Shown piece by piece: positions 52,511 to 64,000 of a DNA stretch of 64,000 nt. Source of the DNA: Prorocentrum cordatum (taxonomy: Eukaryota > Sar > Dinophyceae > Prorocentrales > Prorocentraceae); the NCBI GenBank assembly GCA_963575745.1, contig CAUYUJ010017810.1:159956-223955 (forward strand). Direction: 5' to 3'. Numbering within the stretch: position 1 is the stretch's first letter; each line of letters starts with the position of its first letter. The notes beneath the pieces were generated by a model. The model saw nothing but the letters and a program-made list of their open reading frames with translations. It did not search any database and had not been told where the DNA came from. Made by a program: the position numbers and the translations under genes.

Positions 52511-53685
52511 AAACATATTATGATAGGTTTTTCTCTGGTATCATATACATATATAGATATATACAAGACGCGCGACGCCCCCGACCATCCCCCCCCTCTC
52601 CTCTCCCATAACGTTCCCCCCCTCAGTCAGGCTCCCCGCCTCCAACAACGTAACGCTGCCCCATAACGTGACGCTCCCCCATAAAGTAACGCTTCCAGTT
52701 CGGGGTCCTGGGCTCCCGGTTCTGTGTTAGCAATCAACTTTTCTCCCCAATCCTCGAGTTCCGCTTGAAAAGTTTGGCCTTTCACAAAGAGGGGGAGGGG
52801 GCTATTCGGACGCACCCCTATCGAGGATGGACGCCCCCCCCCCGTTGTCTATCCCAGGGTTGGGCCCCAGATTCCTGGTCCATTCGAACCCCCCCCCAAA
52901 GCCTGGGACCGGGGTCGACGTATCCCCTGTTATGTTCGCTTCGCTTCCTGGGTTCCCGAGGTCTTGGTTGAGGCCGAGTGCCCAGGCCGCGACCACGGTC
53001 CGAGAGAGTGTGGACCAGAGGGTAAGTGCGCAGAGTGGAGCAGTGGCTCCCCCTCCCTCCCCCCCTCTCTCCCCCCTCCCCCTCGCTCCTTCCCTGCCTG
53101 GGGACCTGCTCGAGAGCGGCCCCCTTGGGCCCCCAGGGGCGCCACCCCGACCAGCAACCTCGACCTGCGCCCGGCCACGGCGACAAGGGGGCCCCCCGAT
53201 GCCACCCACCCCGGAAAGGCTGGAGGAGAGCGACCCTGCAAACTCTCGCGGCGTAAGACACCGCAGAGGGAGTTTGCTGGCAATTTTCGGGCTCTGGGTC
53301 CTCACCAGGCCCTGGGACCGCAAGACGACAACCAGTCAGGATGAGAAGCCAGCCCCTGGGAAGGGGTCAGTCCCCGTGGCCGAGGGAGCAGAAAAGCACA
53401 GAGCAGGGCAGGGAGGGAGGGAGTCTTGGAGGGAGGGAGGGAGGGGCCCCCTGGCGTCTCGCGTCCCCCCCAAAAAACACGACCTGCGGCTTCTGGCTGT
53501 TTTCTGCCTCCTTGCCAGGCGCCGTGGCCGTCGAAACACGGCTCAGGCTGGAAAGCCAGTCCATCGGAAGGGGTTCAGACTCTGGAGGGATGCGTCGTGA
53601 AACAACTCACGACGTCGGATGTGTCGTAGTCGCGACGGCGACTGCGACAAAGCCGACGGCGGCGAGAATGACGACGACGACGGCG
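52511..53685. other. no supported gene
   Basis: Short CATAACGT(G)ACGCTCCCC steps at 52607-52695, and G/C-rich DNA with open but featureless frames (longest 52827-53600, Pro/Arg-rich). Confidence 0.4.
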
Positions 53686-53689
53686 ACGA

Positions 53690-53863
53690 GGAGGAGGAGG
53701 AGGAGGAGGAGGGGGAGGAGGGGGAGGAGGAGGAGGAGGAATTGTTGACCAAAGGGCGGGGAAAGCCGTCCGATACCCCAAGAGGGGGAGGATGGTGGAG
53801 GAGAAGGAGGAGGAAAAGAAGGAGGAGGAGGGCGATGAGGAGGAAGGAGGAAGAGCAGTGGAC

Positions 53864-53935
<72 letters not shown>

Positions 53936-53936
53936 C

Positions 53937-53970
<34 letters not shown>

Positions 53971-54548
53971 GGAGGCGGAGGAGGATGCTGATGCTGATGA
54001 TGATGCTGGTGATGATGATTATGATGAAACGATGATGATGATGACGATGATGATGATGGTGATGATGATGATGGTGATGCTGATGATGATGCTGCTGATG
54101 ATGACGATGATGGTGGTGATGATGATGCTGCTGCTGATGAGGATACTGATGATGATTCTGATTATGAATATTGATGATGACGATGATGATGCTGATGATG
54201 CTGATGACGATGCTGCTGATGATGATTAAATTTGATGATGCTGATGATGATGATGCTGATGCTGATGATGATGCGGATGCTGCTGCTGATGATGATGCTG
54301 AGGATGATCATGAAGATGATGATGACGATTATGATGATGCTGATGCTGATGCTAATGCTGATGCTGATGGTGATGAGGATCATGATGCTGCTGACGATTA
54401 TGATGACGGTGACGATGATGATGATGCTGATGGTATTGATCAGGATGATGATGGTGTGGGATCATTATGATGGTGATGATGCTGCTGATGATTATGATGA
54501 AGGATATTATGATGATGATGATGATGACGATGATGATGATGATGATGC

Positions 54549-54581
<33 letters not shown>

Positions 54582-54772
54582 GGATGACGATGATGATGAT
54601 GATGATGAGGAGGAGGAGGAGGAGGATGCTGCTGCTGATGATGCTGATGCTGATGCTGATGGTGATGATGATGATGATGATGAGGAGGAGGAGGAAGCGG
54701 AGGATGATGATGATGCTGATTCTGCTGCTGCTGATGATGATGCTGATGATGATGATGATGACGACGATGATT

Positions 54773-54818
<46 letters not shown>

Positions 54819-54852
54819 GGATGATGATGATGAGGAGGAGGAGGAGGATGCT

Positions 54853-54884
<32 letters not shown>

Positions 54885-55580
54885 GGTGATGATGATGCTG
54901 ATGAGATGAGGAGGAGGAGGAGGTGGATGTGCTGATGATGATCTGCTGGCTGCTGATGATGCTGAGATGATGCTGATGATGATGCTGCTGCTGCTGTGCT
55001 GATGATGATGATGAGATGATGATGATGATTGAGATGATGATGAGGATGATGAGGATGAGAGGATGATGAGGATGATGATGAGAGGAGGAGAGGGAGGAGG
55101 AGGGAGGGAGGGAGGGAGGGAGGGAGGGGAGGGAGTTGAGGGAGGGAGGGAGGGAGGGAGGGGAGGGAGGGAAGGAGGAGAGGAGGAGGAGGGGGAGGAG
55201 GAGGAGGAGGAGGAGGAGGAGGGGAGGATGGAGGAGGAGGTAGGAGGAGGAGGAGGAGGAGGGGAAGAGGAGGAGGAGGGAGGAGGGAGGAGGAGGAGGA
55301 GGAGGAGGAGGAGGAGAAAGGGAGAGGGCGGGAGGCGGTGAGGAGGAGGAGGAGGAGGAGGAGGGGAGGAGGAGGGAGTAAGGAGGAGTGAAGAAGGAGG
55401 AAGAGAAGGAGGAGGAGGAGGAGGAGGAGGAGGAAGGAGGAGGAGGATGAGGAGGAGGAGGAGGAGGAGAGGAGCGCGAGGACGGAGGAGGAGGAGGAGA
55501 AGAGGAGGAGGAGGAAGAGGAGGAGGAGGAGGAGAGTCAGTAGCCTGAGAAGGAGGAGGAGGAGGAGGAGGAGGGGGAGG
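53690..55580 (+). repeat. GAT then GGA trinucleotide array
   Basis: GGA steps, about 1.2 kb of GAT/GCT/GAC triplets (53860-55080) and about 500 bp of GGA/GGGA. Asp-, Met- and Leu-rich frames of up to 383 codons are artefacts. Confidence 0.95.
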
Positions 55581-55589
55581 AGAATGAGC

Positions 55590-56190
55590 ATCTTGGATAG
55601 CCCAGGCGCTTCTTTGAGGGTCTCGGGTGTCTCGGAATCCTCTTGAGGCCTCTTGGGGGTCTCTTGTGAGCCTCTTGGAGGCCTCTTGGGCGCCTCTTGG
55701 GCCTGTCTGGTCGCCGCTTGGGGCCCTCTTGGGGCGCTCTTGGGAGCTCCAGGGCACTCTTGGGGCCATCTTGGAGGACATCGATCGAAACAGACGGGGT
55801 GTTCAATTAGCCCCCCCCCCTCGGGAGCCCCAAAAGTCGCCTCTTGGGCCCTTCTTGGGGCGCTTTTGGAGCGCTCTTGGGCGCTCTTGGGGCCGTCTTG
55901 GGGCTCTTTTGGGCCCCTCTTGGGGCCCTCTTGGCCCTCTTGGAGCTATCTTGAGGCCTCGGAAGGCCATCGGAAGCGAAAAGGCGAGAAAGCAAGAAAC
56001 TGATGTTCCTTAGGTTTTGGAAGGATTTTGGCCTCTTCGTGGCCTCCTTGGGGGCCGTCTTGGAGCGGTCTTGGGGCATCTTGAAGTATTTTGGGATATC
56101 TTGAGCCATCTTGAAGCTCATCTCGGGCTCTTCCGAGGCGCTCTCGGAGCCATCTTGGGCGATCTTGGACGCTCCAACCCCTCGCGGGAC
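55590..56190 (+). repeat. CTTGGGGCC-type interspersed repeat, longest copy
   Basis: About 40 steps of CCTCTTGGGGCC/GCTCTTGGGGC/CATCTTGGAG, 12-20 bp apart, broken by a unique patch (55780-55815) with CATCGATCGAAACAGACGGG. Confidence 0.8.
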
Positions 56191-56655
56191 CCCCCGTCTA
56201 GGTCCAGGGGAGGGGGTAGGGGGAGAGGTAAACCCCTCCCCGAAGGGAAAGAGGGAGGGGTGGAAGAGGAGATGCGCTAGACCACCTACGCCCTAAAGGG
56301 CTGGTGGGATTCCTCGAGGAGGCCGAGGACGAGGACGACGGCGAGGGCGACGACGAGGACGAGGACGAGGATGGTGACGATGGCGGCGGCGGCCGCGGCG
56401 GCGGCCACGGCCACTCCCACGGGCCGCGACTGCGACTGTGACGGAGGGGCGCCCCCACCCCCAGGAAGCTGGGCCGCAGGTTGCGGCGGCGGCGGCGGCC
56501 CGCCGGGTCGCCGGAGCTATGAGGAGGGAAATGGTGTGTGTGCGCGGTCCTGTCGGCGTCGTCGCGGGCCCTTCCAGGGGCCACCTGGGCGTGAGCGCCA
56601 GCGGGGGAGAGGGGGGGCGGGAAGGGAAAATGCAGGGGGCATTGAGGGAGTCTAT
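56191..56655 (+). other. GC-rich stretch with a possible acidic/His-rich exon
   Basis: The frame at about 56299-56428 reads GLVGFLEEAEDEDDGEGDDE, then GGGGRGGGHGHSHGPRL and TGA. HGHSHG occurs in metal-ion transporters, but the stretch is low-complexity GAC/GGC DNA, so a gene is only a possibility. Confidence 0.2.
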
Positions 56656-56659
56656 GAGG

Positions 56660-56805
56660 AGGAGGGGGGGAAGGACGAGGAGGAGGAGGAGGAGGAGGAG
56701 GAGGAGGAGGAGGAGGAGGAGGAGGAGGAGAAAGGAGGCAGAGGAGGAGGAGGAGGAGGAGGAGGAGGAGGAGGCGGAGGAGGAGGAGGAGGAGGCGTTC
56801 TAGTA
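56660..56805 (+). repeat. GGA tract
   Basis: GGA triplets with GGC interruptions. Confidence 0.95.
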
Positions 56806-57215
56806 CCTCGCGGACCCTCCCCTTCCAGGCCAGGGGAGGGGGGAGGGGGAGGGGTCAAGCTACCCACCCGCCCGCAAGCCGTCTCGCTCACTCCCACCCG
56901 CCCTCCCAACACGCGAACATCACCCGATCCTGACCATGTTCAGCGGCCGTTTGTGGATGGGCAGCTACTGGGAACCAAGCCGACCCCAGGTGCGCGACGC
57001 TTGGGCGAGGTGAGCCACGCGTGCCAGCCGCGCCACGCGCCCCAGGACCCATGGGCCCGAGCGTGCCAGGCACGCGGGTGCGCCAGATGCGCCACGTGCC
57101 TCGAGTGCGCCAGGGGCGTCCGAACACTCCAGCGCTACAGGTGAGCACGGTCGGCGGCCACGTGCAGAATGCGCCAGGTTCGCCTGCGCACCGTAGACAG
57201 CACACATCGGGTAAA
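56806..57215. other. GC-rich, no gene recognised
   Basis: Starts with CCTCGCGGACCCTCCCC...GGCCAGGGGAGGGG, a second copy of 56178-56222. The rest has GCGCCAC/GTGCGCCAG steps. Confidence 0.4.
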
Positions 57216-57224
57216 GAAACCATG

Positions 57225-57465
57225 TCGGCCCCCGCCATCCTTGTCGAATACCAATGCCCGTTACTGTGTCTGGTGGGCCTGCGCGCAGCTGGCCACGCCA
57301 CCCCCGCCGTCCCTGTCGAAAACCACTTGACAGTGATCGCGGAATGGCCGCGCATGATCCAGATTTAGCCGCGATGTGCATGTTGTATTGTTTTTTGTCA
57401 GGGACGGTCGCCCTGCGCGCAGCAGGGAATATGCTGACACCCCCTCCATCCCTGTCGAAAGCAAG
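57225..57465 (+). repeat. three diverged copies of CCCCGCCATCCCTGTCGAAA
   Basis: Copies at 57231, 57301 and 57441; the CTGCGCGCAGC segment accompanies two of them. Confidence 0.65.
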
Positions 57466-57528
57466 ACAGAGTGCTCGCCAGCCTCACGAAGATGACTCAA
57501 GACTTTGACCAAAAGTGTACTTTGAATT

Positions 57529-59940
<2,412 letters not shown>

Positions 59941-60028
59941 TTTTTTGATCGGGTTGGTGGGGGGGGCAGCATCGGGTTGGCCGCGCATGCTCCAAATGTG
60001 GAGGCAGAGTGCGGTTTGTATGGTTTTT

Positions 60029-60444
60029 TACCAACCATCCTGTGGTGTTGGGTCCTCGTTTTGAAGAGACAGCGCCCCGCGTCCTCCCTCCTTCTCCTCC
60101 TCCCCCTCCCTCCTCCTCTCACCCGTCATCATCACCATCATCGTCATCATCATCGCCGTCATCAGCACCATCACCCCTCACATGTTTCGTGGCCCCATAG
60201 GGAGCTCCACCGAAGGCCCCACTGCTGCCAGCCACATGCGTCCCGCAAACCCAGTTCGGCACACCACTCACATGTTTCGTGGCCCCATAGGGAGCTCCAT
60301 CGAAGGCCCCAGTGCCACCGTCGGCATGCGTCCCGCACGCCCAATTCGGCACACCCCTCACACGTTTCGTGGCCCCATAGGGAGCTCCACCGAAGGCCCC
60401 AGTGATGCCGGCCGCATGCGTCCCGCACACCCATTTCGGCACAC

Positions 60445-60483
<39 letters not shown>

Positions 60484-61992
60484 CTTTTTTTTTCATTTTT
60501 CACAGTTTCGTGGCCCCCGTAGGGAGCTCCACCGAAGTCCCCAGTTTGCACCGTTGCATGCTTCCCAGCACGCTCAATTCGCACACCCCTCGCACGTTCG
60601 TGGGCCCCATAGGGAGCTTCCGAACGGCCCCAGTTGCGCCGGCAGCATGCGTCCCCGCCACACCAATCGGGGCACACCCATTCACACGTTTCGTGGCACC
60701 TTAGGGAGTCCACCGAAGGGCCAGTACGCCGGCCGGCATTGCGTCCCGCACGCCCAATCGGCACCACCCCTCACACGTTTCGGTGGCCCCGTAGGTTGCT
60801 CCACGGAAAGGCCCCAGCGCTGCCGTCCGCCATGCGTCCCGCACACCAATTTCGGCACACCCCTCACACGTTTCGTGGCCCCATAGGGAGCTCCACCGAA
60901 GGCCCCAATGCCGCCGGCCGCATGCGTCCCGCGCACCCAATTCGGCACACCCCTCACACGTTTCGTGGCCCCATAGGGAGCTCCACCGAAGGCCCCAGTG
61001 GCACCGCCCGCATGCGTCCCGCACACCCAATTCGGCCACCGAAGGCCCCAGTGCTGCCGCCCGCATGCGTCCCGCACACACGGTCCGGCGCGCCCCTCTC
61101 ATACGTTTCGTGGCCCCATAGGGAGCTCCACCGAGTGCCCCAGTGCCGCCGGCCGCATGCGTCCCGCACACCCAATTCGGCACACCACTCACACGTTTCG
61201 TGGCCCCATAGGGAGGTCCACCGAAGGTCCCAGTGGCACCGCCCGCATGCGTCCGCCACCACCCAGCACAGCCCTTGCTCCTTGCGATTCACCCACCCAG
61301 TACAGCGTTTCGTGGCCCCATAGGGAGGTCCACCGAAGGTCCCAGTGGCACCGCCCGCATGCATCAGCCACCAGCCAGCACAGCCCCTACTCCCTGCGTT
61401 TCACCCACCCAGTACAGCGTTTCGTGGCCCCCATAGGGAGCTACACCGAAGGTCCCAGTGGCACCACCCGCATGCGTCCGCCACCACCCAGCACAGCCAT
61501 TGCTCCTTGCGTTGCACCCACCCAGTACAGCGCTTCGTGGCCCCATAGGGGGCCCCTCCGAAGGTCTCAGTGGCACCGCCCGCATGCGTCCGCCACCACC
61601 CAGAAAAGCCTTTGCCTCCTGCGTTTCACCCATCCAGTACAGCGCTTCGTGGCCCCATAGGGAGTTCCACCGAAGGTCCCAGTGGCACCGCCCGCATGCG
61701 TCCGCCACCACCCAGCACAGTCCTTGCTCCCTGCGTTTCACCCACCCCGTACAGCGTTTCGTGGCCCCATAGGGGGCCCCACCGAAGGTCCCAGTGGCAC
61801 CGCCCGCATGCGTCCGCCACCACCCAGTACAGCCATTGCTCCCTGCGTTGCACCCATCCAGTACAGCGCTTCGAGGCCCCATAGGGAGGTCCACCGAAGG
61901 TCCCAGTGGCACCGCCCGCATGCGTCCGCCACCACCCAGCACAATTGCGGCATTCACAACTGCATATGGTTGGGTCCTTCGCCAGGCTAATT
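60029..61992 (+). repeat. head-array-tail satellite element E3 (90- then 112-bp units)
   Basis: Same head at 60029, only 88 bp after the E2 tail. Units of about 90 bp to 61190, broken by about 35 T at 60448-60480. Then units of 112 bp to 61930 with an added CCACCACCCAGCACAGCC segment. Tail 61940-61992. Confidence 0.9.
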
Positions 61993-62180
61993 TGGCAGGG
62001 ATGGTGGGGGGCGGGTCCGCGTGGAGTCGCATGGTTCCAGGTTGGCCGCCGGCCAGGTGTGGGAGTGGGCTTATATCAACATGGAACAGTGATAACCCCC
62101 TCCCCCGAGCAAGGGAAGGAAGGGTTGTGGAACGAGGGAAGAACAGCTCGTTAAACCCATACAGACGTATAATGTATTGA
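61993..62180. other. spacer
   Basis: Short unique DNA; nothing recognised. Confidence 0.4.
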
Positions 62181-62269
62181 CACATACATGTGCGTATTTG
62201 TATAGTGTACATTTTCTTGATTATTTAGATATCCGTATCCATTCAATACACATTTTCATATGTATACGC

Positions 62270-62661
62270 GTATGCATATCGTATACTTGTACACATACAT
62301 CGACACGCACACTTACACATGCACACATACACATACACATGCACATACACATACACATGCACATACATACACACATACACGTACACATACACATGCACAT
62401 GCACATGCACGTGCCCATGCACATGCACATGCACATGCACATACACATGCACATGCACATGTACACGCACATGCACATGCACATGCACATGCACATACAC
62501 ATACGCATACACATACACATACGCATGCACACACATGCCCACATACACATACATATACACATACATACATACATACATACATACATACATACATACGTAC
62601 GTACGCACGTACATGCATACATACATATTTACATACATATTCACATACCTATTTACATACA

Positions 62662-62695
<34 letters not shown>

Positions 62696-62912
62696 CATAC
62701 ATACATACACACACACATACATACATACATACATCCATCCATCCATCCATCCATACATACATACATACATACATACATACACACACACATACATACATAC
62801 ATACATACATACATACACACACACATACATACATACATACATACATACATACATACATACATACATACATACATACATACATACATACATACATACACAC
62901 ATACATGCAACA
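62270..62912 (+). repeat. ACAT/CACATG microsatellite, without insertion
   Basis: CACATG and CACATA steps to about 62555, then ACAT tetranucleotides. This is the ATGT motif on the opposite strand. Tyr/Ile/His/Thr periodic frames are artefacts. Confidence 0.95.
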
Positions 62913-63062
62913 CGTGCACACACTGCTGTTTATCCACGTATTCTATACTATATGTGTATATACGCAGCACCCCGCAATTGCGGATAAAAGTGAGGGGGCG
63001 GGCGCGGGCGAGGCGCCGATTTGCATGCTCTGACACGTTCAGCGCGGGGGGGATCGCTGGTG

Positions 63063-63308
63063 GGCCACCCGGAACGAATGCAAAAACAGCCCGCCGCAGG
63101 CGCCGAAGTTTAGGCTTGCTCAGTGAACGTAGTTTGGGTCGCGGGTGGGTCGCGGGCTCTCCACATCCACCTGGAAGGAATTCAAAACAGCCCGCCGCAG
63201 GCGCCGAAAATTTGGATTTGTACACTGAACGCGGTTTGGGTCGCGGGTGGGTCGCAGGTTCTCCACCTGGAACGAATGCAAAAGAAGCCCGCCGCAGGCG
63301 CCGAAAAT
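63063..63308 (+). repeat. about 100-bp tandem repeat
   Basis: Three copies of GAACGAATGCAAAA...AGCCCGCCGCAGGCGCCGAA at about 63073, 63175 and 63270. Confidence 0.85.
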
Positions 63309-63585
63309 TTTGGGTGGGTCGCGGGGTGGGTCGCGGGTCGGTCGCGGCGGGTCGCGGGTGGGTCGCGGGTGGGTCGCGGGTGGGTCAGAGGAGTGGGCGA
63401 GAGGTGGGGTCGCGGGGTGGGTCCGCGGGGGGGTCGCGGTGCGGGGTCGCCGGGGGGGTCTCGGGGTGGGTCGCGGGCGGGTCGCGGGGTGGGTCGCGGG
63501 TGGGTCGCGGGTGGGTCGCGGGGTGGGTCGCGGGGGTCGCGGGTGGGTCGCGGGGTGGGTCGCGGGGCGGGTCGCGGGTGGGACG
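63309..63585 (+). repeat. GGGTGGGTCGC 11-bp minisatellite
   Basis: About 24 copies with one- to two-base variants. Frames through it are artefacts. Confidence 0.95.
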
Positions 63586-63764
63586 ACGACAACAAACAAC
63601 AAACAGCAAGAACAACAAGAATCCGCATCGCGGAATTCCACTTCAGCCACGCACCCAGGGACAGTGAATGACCGTTCGGTTCAGCCCCTTCACTTTGATA
63701 TATGTACATATGTTATGCAGCTAATTCGATACGGGTATAACAAAGGAACACCCCCACGGAGTCC
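63586..63764. other. no gene recognised
   Basis: AAC-rich start (ACAACAAACAACAAACAGC), then unique DNA. Confidence 0.4.
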
Positions 63765-63970
63765 GAGAGGATATCGGGAGGCCCCAGGAGGTTCCAGGAG
63801 GTCCAAGGAGGCCCTGGGAGGCCCCAGGAGACCCCATGACGGCCCATGAGGCCCCAGGAGATCCCAGTAGGTTCCAGGAGGTCCGAGGAGATCGCAGGAG
63901 GCCCCATGAGGTCGTCCCAGGAGGCGTCAGGAGGCTCCGGGGGGTCCCAAGAGGATCCAGGAGGCTTCAG
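63765..63970 (+). repeat. CCCCAGGAGG short interspersed repeat
   Basis: GGCCCCAGGAGGTTCCAGGA steps. Probably a relative of the CTTGGGGCC-type repeat, read on the other strand. Confidence 0.7.
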
Positions 63971-64000
63971 TAGGCCGTTCGCCGTTACGACCTCGACCGC

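Noticed and set aside
53619-55591. Asp-, Met- and Leu-rich ORFs
   Set aside because: Translation of GAT and GGA trinucleotide repeats.
62177-63667. 496-codon His/Thr/Tyr and Gly/Val/Arg ORF
   Set aside because: Translation of ACAT tetranucleotides and the GGGTGGGTCGC minisatellite.

Overview
The window looks like nuclear DNA of a dinoflagellate. The strongest single clue is an exact 22-nt dinoflagellate spliced-leader sequence at 11238-11259, embedded in the genome rather than followed by a donor GT. Supporting clues are degenerate retroelements of kinds I associate with dinoflagellates, exons separated by kilobase introns, and an extreme load of micro-, mini- and satellite repeats. The genus cannot be fixed from the sequence. 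I see no bacterial features (no operons, no CRISPR). Most long reading frames here are artefacts of repeats whose unit is a multiple of three.

Layout. 1-2702 (minus): the Gag, zinc-knuckle and protease part of an LTR-type retrotransposon, cut by the window edge. 3.1-11.2 kb: repeats and GC-rich intergenic DNA, including a 21-bp minisatellite and the first copy of a dispersed two-module tandem repeat. 11.24-12.38 kb: spliced leader followed by a broken TOD1/MUCI70-like (DUF616) glycosyltransferase, probably a retroposed mRNA. 16.32-23.07 kb: a nearly complete tyrosine-recombinase retroelement with Gag-like, RT, RNase H and tyrosine recombinase regions plus a C5-methyltransferase-like C-terminal domain. 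It is bounded by split direct repeats (A1...B1-A2-B2) and sits inside an ATGT microsatellite. 25-34 kb: second and third copies of the two-module repeat, a LINE 3' fragment, a 1.85-kb 18-bp array and telomere-like repeats. 34.8-40.2 kb: a GCGCGC-rich higher-order repeat split by a decayed LINE (endonuclease plus RT). 44.08-49.13 kb: the one plausible host gene, an EEF1AKMT4/METTL13-like protein methyltransferase in at least three exons. Its second intron, about 3.6 kb, is packed with satellite arrays. 49.4-62.0 kb: three tandem-array elements that share a conserved head and a conserved tail around 77-, 90- or 112-bp units. The window ends in ACAT and GGGTGGGTCGC repeats.

The best candidates for something undescribed are (i) the head-array-tail satellite elements, (ii) the tyrosine-recombinase retroelement carrying a cytosine-methyltransferase-like domain and inserted in a microsatellite, and (iii) the dispersed two-module tandem repeat. 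All homology statements come from motif recognition by eye; no search was run.
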